Under the pieces are notes generated by a model that was not told where the DNA came from, ran no database searches, and saw nothing but the letters and a program-made list of their open reading frames with translations. From positions 1 to 17,422 of the forward strand of contig CAZHZH010000060.1 in the NCBI GenBank assembly GCA_964537205.1: a DNA stretch of 17,422 nt, written 5' to 3'. Of the stretch, positions 8,401-14,716 are shown piece by piece (position 1 is the stretch's first letter; the number at the start of each line of letters is the position of its first letter). This DNA is from Colivivens sp964537205. Its GTDB lineage: Bacteria; Bacteroidota; Bacteroidia; Bacteroidales; Bacteroidaceae. The translations under genes and the position numbers were made by a program.

Positions 8401-8678
8401 GCAGTTTGTCCTCCGAATGCGAGGAGGATGCCGTCTGGACGTTCTTTCTTGATGATTCCGGTTACAAAAAAAGGTGTTACTGGAAGGAAGTATACCTTGT
8501 CAGCAATACCTTCGGAGGTTTGAATTGTAGCGATGTTAGGGTTTACTAAAACAGAGCTGATGCCTTCTTCTCTGAGTGCCTTTAAGGCTTGTGATCCTGA
8601 ATAATCGAACTCTCCTGCTTGACCTATTTTCAGCGCGCCAGAGCCGAGAACCAGTACTTTTTTGAGTTGCTTGTCCAT
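5460..8678 (-). CDS. carB: Carbamoyl-phosphate synthase large subunit
   Basis: CarB uses ammonia released by the glutaminase subunit CarA, bicarbonate and two ATP to make carbamoyl phosphate for pyrimidine and arginine synthesis. The protein has 1072 residues, close to E. coli CarB (1073). It starts KKVLVLGSGALKIGQAGEFD, the pre-ATP-grasp motif. The N-terminal carboxyphosphate half contains GGQTALNCG and GECNIQFAF. The oligomerisation region is at about 400-550. The second ATP-grasp half opens VVVLGSGAYRIGSSVEFDW and includes the RPSYVLSG motif. The last 140 or so residues are the MGS-like allosteric domain (GGARGKMDLLDACKKLQ, FATHGTAKYL). The frame stays open to a TTG at 8723, but that lies inside the -7 promoter box, so ATG 8678 (MDKQLKK) was chosen; ATG 8687 is possible. 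carA is not adjacent in this window. Confidence 0.97.
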   Translation of the reverse strand: MDKQLKKVLVLGSGALKIGQAGEFDYSGSQALKALREEGISSVLVNPNIATIQTSEGIADKVYFLPVTPFFVTGIIKKERPDGILLAFGGQTALNCGTELFLNGTLKEYGVKVLGTSVEAIMNTEDRDRFVKQLNKIEIKTPVSHAVENMTDAIKSAREIGYPVMIRSAYALGGLGSGICPDENAFKQLAESAFTFAPQILVEESLKGWKEIEFECIRDKNDHCFTVASMENFDPLGIHTGESIVVAPTCSLTDEQVKLLQDLTIKTVRHLDIVGECNIQFAFNAETNDYRVIEINARLSRSSALASKATGYPLAFVAAKIALGYTLDQIGEMGTTNSAYVAPQLDYMICKIPRWDLTKFSGVSRRIGSSMKSVGEIMSIGRSFEEMIQKGLRMIGQGMHGFVGNDHIKFDNLDYELSHPTDLRIFAIAQALEEGYTVERIEELTKIDTWFISRLKHIVDLKHKLQLLNSLEEISPEFMREVKACGFSDFQIARFVLKPSGNMEEENLKVRKYRKGMNILPAVKRINTVASEHPELTNYLYMTYGTTGYDVNYYHNEKSVVVLGSGAYRIGSSVEFDWCSVNAINTARKLGYKSIMINYNPETVSTDYDMCDRLYFDELSFERVLDVIDLEQPRGVIVSVGGQIPNNLAMKLYRQDVPILGTSPISIDRAENRNKFSAMLDKLGIDQPAWRALTSHDDIKEFVKEVGYPVLVRPSYVLSGAAMNVCYSDEELDRFLNMATEVSKDYPVVVSQFMQDTKEIEFDAVAQQGEIVEYAISEHIEFAGVHSGDATLVFPAQQIYYSTIRQLKKISRQIAKELNISGPFNIQYLAKGPIVRVIECNLRASRSFPFVSKILKHNLIDTATRIMLDAPYTKPDKSEFDIDRIGVKASQFSFARLQNADPVLGVDMSSTGEVGCLGDDMNEALLNALIATGYKLPKKSILISSGGARGKMDLLDACKKLQTKHYDIFATHGTAKYLNENGVSATEVAWPDEKEGINVMDMIAQHKFELIINVPKNQTKRELTNGYKIRRAAIDHNIPLMTNARLAKAFIEAFTDKRLEDLQIKSWQEYVK

Positions 8679-8720
8679 ATATAACATTGTTTGTTTTGGT
8701 GGTGAGATATTATCTGTTTG

Positions 8721-8751
8721 CAAAGTTACGGATTTTATTGTTTTAAGGCAA
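8721..8751 (-). promoter_or_regulatory. carB promoter (TTG-N20-TAACTTTG)
   Basis: On the minus strand TTG at 8751-8749 is followed after 20 bases by TAACTTTG at 8728-8721, a good Bacteroidetes -33/-7 pair. The carB ATG at 8678 lies 42 bases beyond the box. No regulatory structure is obvious in the leader. Confidence 0.82.
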
Positions 8752-8832
8752 TGTTTATGCAGTTTATTTTTCTATATGCGCGGTATATGCGTTGTTTGGT
8801 GAGGCTGCTTTATGCTGGGGACTTCATTGTTT

Positions 8833-9261
8833 TTAGTATTTTCGAAATGTGAGACGGCTATTGGGACACGACAGCACAAGTTTGTTGCCGGTTAGGGTAG
8901 TGATTGCGAATTTACCATCGGCGGGACAACCATATTTGACAAGTGAGTCAAGCGGCTCTTCAGTATCAAACGGCCTACGAAATGTCTTGTCTATAAATAA
9001 TGAGTCATTAGTGTAATGGAAATATGACAGGTGAAATGTGTCGTAACTCGCGTCTATGTCTTTTGTCTGTAAGATATTGTATTTTATCGTATAGTATATA
9101 CGCCGGCTCATGTTGGTGGCAACAATGCTTTGCGTCGCATTGTCCTTCCATTCAATGAGTTGCCAGTTGCCATCGAGATCACCGTTTACGTCTGTCTTGT
9201 CGCATGATTCAAGACACATTATTAATATTATAATTATAGCTACAATTACTTTTCTTTTCAT
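8833..9261 (-). CDS. Small lipoprotein, possibly lipocalin-like, coupled to the Wzi-family gene
   Basis: 142 residues from ATG 9261. MKRKVIVAIIIILIMCLESC is a lipoprotein signal peptide: basic start, long Ile/Leu core and a lipobox-like LESC with the modified Cys at residue 20. The mature part contains GNWQLIEW, a Trp motif seen in small lipocalin-like Bacteroidetes proteins, and ends in beta-like strands (NKLVLSCPNSRLTFRKY). This start makes a 4-base ATGA overlap with the stop of the upstream gene, which suggests translational coupling. An in-frame ATG at 9273 would add four residues. The job is unknown; it may assist the adjacent outer-membrane barrel. The lipocalin assignment is from pattern memory and is moderate. 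Confidence 0.8.
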   Translation of the reverse strand: MKRKVIVAIIIILIMCLESCDKTDVNGDLDGNWQLIEWKDNATQSIVATNMSRRIYYTIKYNILQTKDIDASYDTFHLSYFHYTNDSLFIDKTFRRPFDTEEPLDSLVKYGCPADGKFAITTLTGNKLVLSCPNSRLTFRKY

Positions 9262-10760
9262 TTTGTGTTCCATTCCTTTCTCAACGTCAATGAAAAACCA
9301 ATACTGTTTTTAATTATGCTACCATGATTTACGCCTATGGCGCCCTTTGCCGACAATCCTTTTGTCCATGCAGGCCTCCATGCCGGCTTATAGGTGAGTT
9401 CCGCAAGCACGAACCTGTTGGTCTGGGTGTTGCGCAGCGGAGAATCGTATGTTCCCCATGACCGCATGTGCGTATACAGCAATCTATAGTGTAGCTTGCT
9501 ACTTGGGTCTCCACACGCTCCTATATGTATCGCCTTTATTCTGTTGTGCCTTGTGCTTATACTGCCATTGTCATTATATGTCGGTGAGATAATCAGAGGA
9601 TTCCCAATTGACATACCCCAATGTTGCCAGCCACCATAGATGTGATTATAGTAGTAGTTGTCCTTGCCGCTTATTTGTATTGGGATGTTAGCTGTTTTAT
9701 CGTGGTATATTCCTCCTGTTTGGTCTTTAGTCGACATGGTCTCGATTACAATCGTAGACATTATCGGGTTGTCTGGCAACGCTGCCTCTACGCCCCATGT
9801 CATGTCTTTCCAGCCATATTGGAAGAATAGTTGTGAATGATCCTCGAAGAAATGTTCGAAATAGCCTCTTACCGACCAATCGGGCATGTGGAACTGCAGG
9901 CTGCCATGCCAACTACCAAGGTGATTGCCTTCTACGTTCTTGTTGTCACCGTCATTCGGATCGCTTCCTCCCATTGTGAGAGCATTCCAAAAACCTTTCA
10001 AACCACTGTTCATCTTAATGTGCGGATTGAAATCCGCAGATTGGTCGTCTTTCCTTTGTGAGACATTCCATACTTCACCTCCGAACTGGCTCGCCAGTTG
10101 TATGCCGCCGGTGAATGTGATTGGGAACACTTCTTTCTTACCTATATGGAAATAAATGGATTTACTATGAAACAAGGAATTGTTAGAGTAGAGTTTCTGT
10201 TTATTGGTGAAGTCTTCTTGCCAATTGTTGTCGGTGTAAATTCCGAAGGCTATATGCGCTTTTATGCTTATCCAATTGTTAAAGCCACGTATTGGGATGT
10301 AATCTGGCAGTTCAAGTCGTATTTGTGGAATTGGACGTGCATTTATGCCTATTGTCATATCACCTGAACTTAACTCGTCGTTGTTGAACTCCATTGGCAG
10401 CTCTTTTGATCCAATTGTAAGAAGAACTCGTTTGTATTTGACTTGCCCGTATAGTTGGTGTATAAAAAAGTCTGCAGTATAATTCACTGGGACTACCACA
10501 TCTGCCCCAAAGCCCACTTTCCAGCTACTGAGCGAGTCGGTACAGATGTCACGTGAGAGTGCGGTACGGATATATCCTGAATTACCTTTCTTTGAAGACA
10601 AGCCATGTTTGTTGTTAGTAAACCAAAATGGGGCGGTTTTGTTGTCGCTAAGCGAAATGTTGCTCTCTGCCATATACGTAATGTTCTGCCCAAGACGCTT
10701 TACCTGGGCAGAACAGTATGTTGAGACAAATATCAATAAAGTGATTAGCCGCCGCCTCAT
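9258..10760 (-). CDS. Wzi-family capsule-assembly outer-membrane beta-barrel protein
   Basis: 500 residues with a Sec signal peptide (MRRRLITLLIFVSTYCSA, cleavage likely before Gln19). The rest is rich in alternating aromatic and polar residues typical of outer-membrane strands. Stretches such as NKTAPFWFTNNKHGL near the N-terminus, KELPMEFNNDELSSGDM and the closing RLLYTHMRSWGTYDSPL resemble the Caps_assemb_Wzi family of Bacteroidetes. E. coli Wzi helps attach capsule at the outer membrane, but in Bacteroidetes the family is widespread and often far from capsule loci, as here, so the role is inferred only. It begins 9 bases after the rny stop and overlaps the lipoprotein start by 4 bases, so all three are likely on one transcript. 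Confidence 0.85.
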   Translation of the reverse strand: MRRRLITLLIFVSTYCSAQVKRLGQNITYMAESNISLSDNKTAPFWFTNNKHGLSSKKGNSGYIRTALSRDICTDSLSSWKVGFGADVVVPVNYTADFFIHQLYGQVKYKRVLLTIGSKELPMEFNNDELSSGDMTIGINARPIPQIRLELPDYIPIRGFNNWISIKAHIAFGIYTDNNWQEDFTNKQKLYSNNSLFHSKSIYFHIGKKEVFPITFTGGIQLASQFGGEVWNVSQRKDDQSADFNPHIKMNSGLKGFWNALTMGGSDPNDGDNKNVEGNHLGSWHGSLQFHMPDWSVRGYFEHFFEDHSQLFFQYGWKDMTWGVEAALPDNPIMSTIVIETMSTKDQTGGIYHDKTANIPIQISGKDNYYYNHIYGGWQHWGMSIGNPLIISPTYNDNGSISTRHNRIKAIHIGACGDPSSKLHYRLLYTHMRSWGTYDSPLRNTQTNRFVLAELTYKPAWRPAWTKGLSAKGAIGVNHGSIIKNSIGFSLTLRKEWNTK

Positions 10761-10769
10761 CTGCAGAAG

Positions 10770-12314
10770 TTATTTTGCAAAACTTACAGAGCGTGTCTCG
10801 CGAATGACTGTTATTTTAATTTGTCCAGGGTATGTCATTTCGTCTTGTATCTTTTTTGCTATGTCGGCGCTGAGCGTTTCAATGTCGGCATCAGATATCT
10901 TGTCTGCACCGACAATGACCCTAAGTTCTCGTCCTGCCTGGATGGCATACGTTTTAGTAACGCCTGGATAGCTCATTGCAAGTTCTTCAAGGTCGTGCAG
11001 GCGCTTGATGTATGCCTCAACGATCTCGCGTCGAGCTCCAGGCCGGGCTCCTGATATGGCGTCGCAAACTTGAACGATGGGAGCCAGCAATGTAGTCATC
11101 TCAATTTCATCGTGGTGCGCTCCTATTGCGTTTACTATATCGGGCTTCTCTTTGTATTGTTCTGCGATTTTGGCTCCATACAGTGCATGCGGCATTTCAG
11201 GATCTTCATCTGGCACTTTGCCAATGTCGTGAAGAAGTCCGGCGCGCCGTGCCTTTTTAGGATTCAGTCCAAGTTCCGCCGCCATGATGGCGCACAAGTT
11301 GGCTGTCTCACGTGCGTGTTGCAAAAGGTTCTGGCCGTATGATGAACGATATTTCATCTTGCCTATCAAGCGAATTAGTTCAGGGTGCAGTCCGTGGATA
11401 CCCATATCGATAGCCGTGCGTTTCCCTGTCTCTATGATTTCCTCTTCAAGCTGTTTCTTGACCTTGTTTACGACTTCCTCTATACGTGCGGGATGTATGC
11501 GTCCGTCTGCCACTAATTGATGCAGTGCGAGACGGCAGACTTCACGGCGCACTGGATCAAATCCGCTTATTACAATCGCCTCAGGGGTATCGTCTACCAC
11601 CAATTCGGTTCCTGTCGCGGCTTCAAGCGCCCTTATGTTGCGCCCTTCACGTCCGATAACCCTTCCTTTGATTTCATCGTTGTCAAGATGAAACACTGTG
11701 ACGGAGTTCTCGATAGCCGTTTCAGTCGCTACACGCTGTATTGTCTGGATTACAATGCGCTTCGCTTCCTTGTTGGCAGTTAACTTCGCATCATCAACAA
11801 TCTCATTGATATATTGTTGCGCCTGTGTGCGAGCTTCGTCCTTCATGCTCTGAATCAAGTGTTCCTTGGCTTCGTCTGCCGACAGACCGCCGATTTGTTC
11901 CAGTTTGGTACGTTCTTGCTGCTGCAACTCCTCAAGCTCTGTGCGTTTTTTGTCGTTGTTGGCAATTTTGGCTTCCAGGCTTTGAGACAGGCTGTCGCAT
12001 TCTTGCTTTTTGCGAAGTAGCTCTTCGTGGCGTTGGTTGAGCGATATTTCTCTCTGCTTGAGCTTGTTCTCAATCTGTTGGAATTTCGCGTTCCTTTGCG
12101 ACACCTCTTTTTCAAGCTCTGACTTTTTATTGAGGAATTTTTCCTTGACTTCAAGAAGTTTCTTGTTCTTGATATTCTCAGCCTCCTCTTTGGCTTCTTT
12201 GATTGATTTGTTATAGGTCTGTTTCAGGACGTATCTGAACAGGAGATATCCAATAACAGCTCCGGCTATTATGCCAATAACTGTTGCGATGACTGTAATT
12301 GCGGTTCCTTCCAT
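10770..12314 (-). CDS. rny: Ribonuclease Y
   Basis: 514 residues, the usual length for RNase Y, a membrane-anchored endoribonuclease that starts mRNA decay. Residues 5-28 form the single N-terminal membrane helix (ITVIATVIGIIAGAVIGYLL). Residues about 30-150 are a highly charged coiled coil. The KH RNA-binding domain is at about 205-270 with IKGRVIGREGRNIR around 215-228. The HD phosphohydrolase domain includes His333 and the metal-binding His362-Asp363 of LLHDIGK, followed by GAHHDE (398-403). The C-terminal domain is intact to VSFAK. It follows zapA after a 127-base gap that holds a strong hairpin, and is followed after 9 bases by the Wzi-family gene. Confidence 0.97.
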   Translation of the reverse strand: MEGTAITVIATVIGIIAGAVIGYLLFRYVLKQTYNKSIKEAKEEAENIKNKKLLEVKEKFLNKKSELEKEVSQRNAKFQQIENKLKQREISLNQRHEELLRKKQECDSLSQSLEAKIANNDKKRTELEELQQQERTKLEQIGGLSADEAKEHLIQSMKDEARTQAQQYINEIVDDAKLTANKEAKRIVIQTIQRVATETAIENSVTVFHLDNDEIKGRVIGREGRNIRALEAATGTELVVDDTPEAIVISGFDPVRREVCRLALHQLVADGRIHPARIEEVVNKVKKQLEEEIIETGKRTAIDMGIHGLHPELIRLIGKMKYRSSYGQNLLQHARETANLCAIMAAELGLNPKKARRAGLLHDIGKVPDEDPEMPHALYGAKIAEQYKEKPDIVNAIGAHHDEIEMTTLLAPIVQVCDAISGARPGARREIVEAYIKRLHDLEELAMSYPGVTKTYAIQAGRELRVIVGADKISDADIETLSADIAKKIQDEMTYPGQIKITVIRETRSVSFAK

Positions 12315-12341
12315 TTTGTTACTTTTGTTTATTATATAATA

Positions 12342-12385
12342 CGCACAACATCAGCCTGCAAACCTGTGCATTCTGAAATTGTGCG
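12342..12385 (-). promoter_or_regulatory. Symmetric 44-base hairpin between zapA and rny, in the rny leader
   Basis: CGCACAA (12342-12348) pairs with TTGTGCG (12379-12385), TCAG (12351-12354) with CTGA (12373-12376), and TGCA (12357-12360) with TGCA (12367-12370). Two symmetric 2x2 internal loops separate the stems and the loop has six bases. It ends 27 bases before the rny ATG. No T run follows on the minus strand, so it is not a standard terminator. It could be an mRNA processing or autoregulatory site for RNase Y, or a partial attenuator. Confidence 0.55.
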
Positions 12386-12441
12386 CGTAAAAATTCTTGT
12401 CGCTTGTATTTATATGATGAATGGTAAAATACTATGGCTGT

Positions 12442-12741
12442 TTATTGTTTGTTCAGCAATTTGTCAATGTCGTTGCCTAAGTCTTCTAATGCTTCGAATA
12501 TGGGTGAGGCGTCAACTTTGTTTTCTGCGGTCAAAGCCTTTATTTCGGAGTTTAGCATTACCATCGCATCATAATAATTATCATTTGGAAGGTCTCTGTA
12601 TTTCTCCCGCATGGCAATGAGTTGCTGGTTGACATTGCTTGCGGCTTTGCGCACCAGTTCCTCTTGATCTTCACTGGACACCGACATTGGCAGTGTCACA
12701 TTTCCGATTAAAACGCGTATAGAGAGTTTCATTCCTTCCAT
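12442..12741 (-). CDS. zapA: Cell division protein ZapA
   Basis: 99 residues. The N-terminal half (KLSIRVLIGNVTLPMSVSSEDQEELVRKAASNVNQQL) has the ZapA shape: a short beta hairpin, then SxEDEE-like residues and a helix. The C-terminal half is a helix suited to the coiled-coil tetramer. ZapA crosslinks and stabilises FtsZ filaments at midcell. It lies directly upstream of rny and 34 bases after the coiled-coil gene. ATG 12741 was chosen; ATG 12732 (MKLSIRV) would remove three residues. Confidence 0.88.
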   Translation of the reverse strand: MEGMKLSIRVLIGNVTLPMSVSSEDQEELVRKAASNVNQQLIAMREKYRDLPNDNYYDAMVMLNSEIKALTAENKVDASPIFEALEDLGNDIDKLLNKQ

Positions 12742-12775
12742 TTACTCGCATCGTTGGGAGATTCCCGTTCGAACG

Positions 12776-13096
12776 TCATTGTTCATCATCAACGGTCACC
12801 TCGTCCTTGTTAAGGAGTCCGATGCATTTATTGATTTCGCGCACCAGCCTTGTGATGTGTTGACGTGCTCCTTGTAAGTCGCCGTCGCTGATTACCATCA
12901 TTTTGGCTGTTTTCAGATTGTTGTAATCCTTTTGACAGCGGTCGAGCTTGGCACTGAGGTCTGCGATGTTCCCGTCCTTCCCTGTTATAATTTGATGAAG
13001 TCGGGAATTTTCATCCCGAAGCTTTTGATACTCTGTGATGAGTTGTTGTACCTTGGCTTCGAACTGGCGTAGCTTACGCTTTTCCTCGCTTGTCAT
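12776..13096 (-). CDS. Small coiled-coil protein upstream of zapA, possible ZapB-like partner
   Basis: 106 residues with no signal peptide or membrane segment. Residues about 5-65 are a predicted coiled coil with heptad-like spacing (EEKRKLRQFEAKVQQLITEY, then LSAKLDRCQKDYNNLKTAK). A shorter helix follows (GARQHITRLVREINKCIGLL) and then an acidic tail ending VTVDDEQ. Size, composition and position next to zapA suggest a cytoplasmic division factor comparable to ZapB of Enterobacteria, but I see no sequence motif that proves this. It sits 28 bases after the 214-residue gene and 34 bases before zapA, in the same operon. Confidence 0.8.
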   Translation of the reverse strand: MTSEEKRKLRQFEAKVQQLITEYQKLRDENSRLHQIITGKDGNIADLSAKLDRCQKDYNNLKTAKMMVISDGDLQGARQHITRLVREINKCIGLLNKDEVTVDDEQ

Positions 13097-13125
13097 GTGG
13101 ATTCTTTGTCAACAGTCCAATCGTA

Positions 13126-13770
13126 TTATTTCTTTATTTTACTTTCCGCCTTGTCCAATTCTTCTTGTGAAGGTCTTGGCTCTTTCTTGGCGAGTGTTAC
13201 TACATTGTAGACGTATTCAACAGTCCACGCCTCGGTGAAACCAAGGGTCTTCTGGTACTTCCTTACGGCGTACACCGATTTCCTGACCCCATCGTCTTTC
13301 CAATCGTTTTGTGTGAATATGTCGTTGACAGTCTTTTCAATCATTACTCTTAATGCTTTCTTTAAGAATGAAGGTATTCTGAACTTCCATTTCATAAGGT
13401 TGCCTACAAGCATCATGAGCTCCTGAGTGTACCCTTGGAACAAATAGAGATAGTTCCTTACATCGTTCTGAGTCTTGCAACCCTTCTTGATGCTTTGGTC
13501 TATTTCCTTGAAGAAGTTGTCGCTTATACCATATAGGTTCTGAAGCATCTTTTTGCATGCCTTCTTCTCTCCAATTCCAAGTTTATTGTTTACAGTCGCA
13601 ACGTGGAGGGAGCGTTTGAATGCCGCCATGTCAGGCAGGGCGGCAAGATTGGATATTCCCAAGTTGGATGCGAGAACACTCTGAAAGTACACCCGTATCA
13701 ACGTCATGAAATCTTCCATCCCTCCAACATTCGCCTTCTGTTTCTTCTTTAAAATATCTAATAATCCCAT
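13126..13770 (-). CDS. Conserved-looking hypothetical protein, first gene of the zapA-rny operon
   Basis: 214 residues, lysine-rich and mostly helical, with no signal peptide and no clear membrane segment. It begins MGLLDILKKKQK and has hydrophobic helices around 25-50 (LIRVYFQSVLASNLGISNLA) and 110-130 (YTQELMMLVGNLMKW), and ends in a charged tail (SQEELDKAESKIKK). I do not recognise the family. It is the first gene after a clear promoter and is followed by the coiled-coil gene, zapA and rny, so a role in division, envelope or RNA metabolism is a guess from context only. The amphipathic N-terminal helix could let it touch the membrane. Confidence 0.78.
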   Translation of the reverse strand: MGLLDILKKKQKANVGGMEDFMTLIRVYFQSVLASNLGISNLAALPDMAAFKRSLHVATVNNKLGIGEKKACKKMLQNLYGISDNFFKEIDQSIKKGCKTQNDVRNYLYLFQGYTQELMMLVGNLMKWKFRIPSFLKKALRVMIEKTVNDIFTQNDWKDDGVRKSVYAVRKYQKTLGFTEAWTVEYVYNVVTLAKKEPRPSQEELDKAESKIKK

Positions 13771-13803
13771 ATGTCTTTATATATGAATATAAATTATTCA
13801 ATG

Positions 13804-13833
13804 CAAAGTTACTAATTTTATAATAAAACGCAA
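13804..13833 (-). promoter_or_regulatory. Promoter of the zapA-rny operon (TTG-N19-TAACTTTG)
   Basis: On the minus strand TTG (13833-13831) is followed after 19 bases by TAACTTTG (13811-13804). The first ATG of the operon is at 13770, 33 bases beyond the box. It is divergent from the upp promoter about 90 bases away. Confidence 0.82.
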
Positions 13834-13904
13834 TCGTCTTTCCGCTTTTTTTGAATTTGGATGTAAATATCTTATAGGAGATAAGTGTTTAATCATTTTT
13901 TTTG

Positions 13905-13912
13905 TACCTTTG
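13905..13912 (+). promoter_or_regulatory. -7 promoter box for upp
   Basis: TACCTTTG matches TAnnTTTG and is preceded by a run of eight T. No convincing TTG lies 19-20 bases upstream. The upp ATG at 13953 is 40 bases downstream. Confidence 0.75.
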
Positions 13913-13952
13913 CAAAATAAAGAAATATATAAGCACAAGTTACAATCTAAAT

Positions 13953-14615
13953 ATGGAGGTAATCAATTTGTCGGAGACCGATTCTGTATTGAATCAGTAT
14001 CTTGCAGAACTGAGGGATGAACAAATTCAACTTGACAGAGGCAAGTTCAGAAACAACTTAGTCCGCATAGGTCATGTAATGGCTTATGAGGTTAGCAAAA
14101 GGCTGCATTATTCTGCCAAGTCTGTCAAGACTCCGTTAGGTGTGGCTTCAACTGACATACTGGATAGCCGAATTGTCCTTGGAACGATATTCCGTGCCGG
14201 ATTGCCATATCATCAAGGCTTTCTGGATGTGTTCGACAATGCGGATAACGCTTTCGTGTCGGCATACCGTTACTACAAGGATAAGGAATGTGAGAATATC
14301 GGAATAAAGATCGAGTACATTGCGAGCCCTTGCATTGATGGCAAAACATTGATTATCGCCGATCCTATGCTTGCGTCTGGCGGGAGCATGGAACTTGGTT
14401 ACGAGGCACTGTGCACAAAAGGGCGTCCGTCCGAAGTGCATTTATGTTGCATAATTGCGGCGAAGACGGGTGTGGAATATATCAAAAAGGTCTTTCACGA
14501 TAATGATAATGTTACATTATGGTGTGCGGCCATCGATCCCAAACTGAACGAACACGCTTATATCGTTCCTGGATTAGGTGATGCCGGTGACTTGGCTTAT
14601 GGAGAAAAGATTTGA
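13953..14615 (+). CDS. upp: Uracil phosphoribosyltransferase
   Basis: Converts uracil and PRPP to UMP in pyrimidine salvage. The protein has 220 residues, slightly longer than the usual 208-217. RAGLP is at 81-85, the PRPP loop DPMLASGGS at 137-145, and the uracil-binding C-terminal motif GLGDAGD at 207-213, followed by LAYG. Family members commonly have ATGGS and GDAGDR, so the Ser and Leu here are mild variants. The frame also reads back to a TTG at 13902, but that start overlaps the -7 promoter box, so the ATG at 13953 (MEVINLSETD) is the real start. It runs divergent from the zapA-rny operon and 91 bases ahead of the CNNM gene. Confidence 0.95.
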   Translation: MEVINLSETDSVLNQYLAELRDEQIQLDRGKFRNNLVRIGHVMAYEVSKRLHYSAKSVKTPLGVASTDILDSRIVLGTIFRAGLPYHQGFLDVFDNADNAFVSAYRYYKDKECENIGIKIEYIASPCIDGKTLIIADPMLASGGSMELGYEALCTKGRPSEVHLCCIIAAKTGVEYIKKVFHDNDNVTLWCAAIDPKLNEHAYIVPGLGDAGDLAYGEKI

Positions 14616-14623
14616 AAATATAT

Positions 14624-14716
14624 ATGACAACAGATTCAGACGGTTATCCCGCGAAGGTGCGGTTAGATTTTTGTTTACCGTATTGTCTTAAAGAGGAGGA
14701 GGCAGTATGGAGTTAG
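14624..14716 (+). CDS. Possible 30-residue leader peptide overlapping the CNNM gene start
   Basis: ATG at 14624 opens a frame of 30 codons (MTTDSDGYPAKVRLDFCLPY...) that stops at TAG 14714-14716, ten bases inside the next gene. It fills nearly the whole leader after upp. It has two proline and two cysteine codons but no recognised family. The same RNA can form rival stems (see the next entry). The coding claim is weak, because a frame this short is likely by chance. Confidence 0.25.
   Translation: MTTDSDGYPAKVRLDFCLPYCLKEEEAVWS
14640..14702 (+). promoter_or_regulatory. Foldable leader with a strong Shine-Dalgarno site before the CNNM gene
   Basis: ACGGT (14640-14644) can pair with ACCGT (14677-14681) enclosing CCGC/GCGG (14649-14652 and 14659-14662). 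Alternatively CGGT (14660-14663) pairs with ACCG (14677-14680), so the folds exclude each other. GAGGAGGAGG at 14693-14702 provides Shine-Dalgarno cores 4 or 7 bases from ATG 14707. This is notable because Bacteroidetes genes seldom rely on such a site. No promoter box is seen, so the gene is probably read from the upp promoter. Confidence 0.4.

Noticed and set aside
8679..8723. N-terminal extension of carB to a TTG at 8723
   Set aside because: The TTG lies inside the -7 promoter box TAACTTTG, so it would not be in the transcript. ATG 8678 gives the normal CarB N-terminus.
12315..12441. 6S RNA gene in the zapA-rny gap
   Set aside because: The gap is 127 bases, too short for a usual 6S RNA, and no promoter box or long open-bubble stem is seen; only the 44-base hairpin.
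13902..13952. N-terminal extension of upp to a TTG at 13902
   Set aside because: It overlaps the upp -7 box at 13905-13912, and the extra residues do not resemble the family. ATG 13953 is used.
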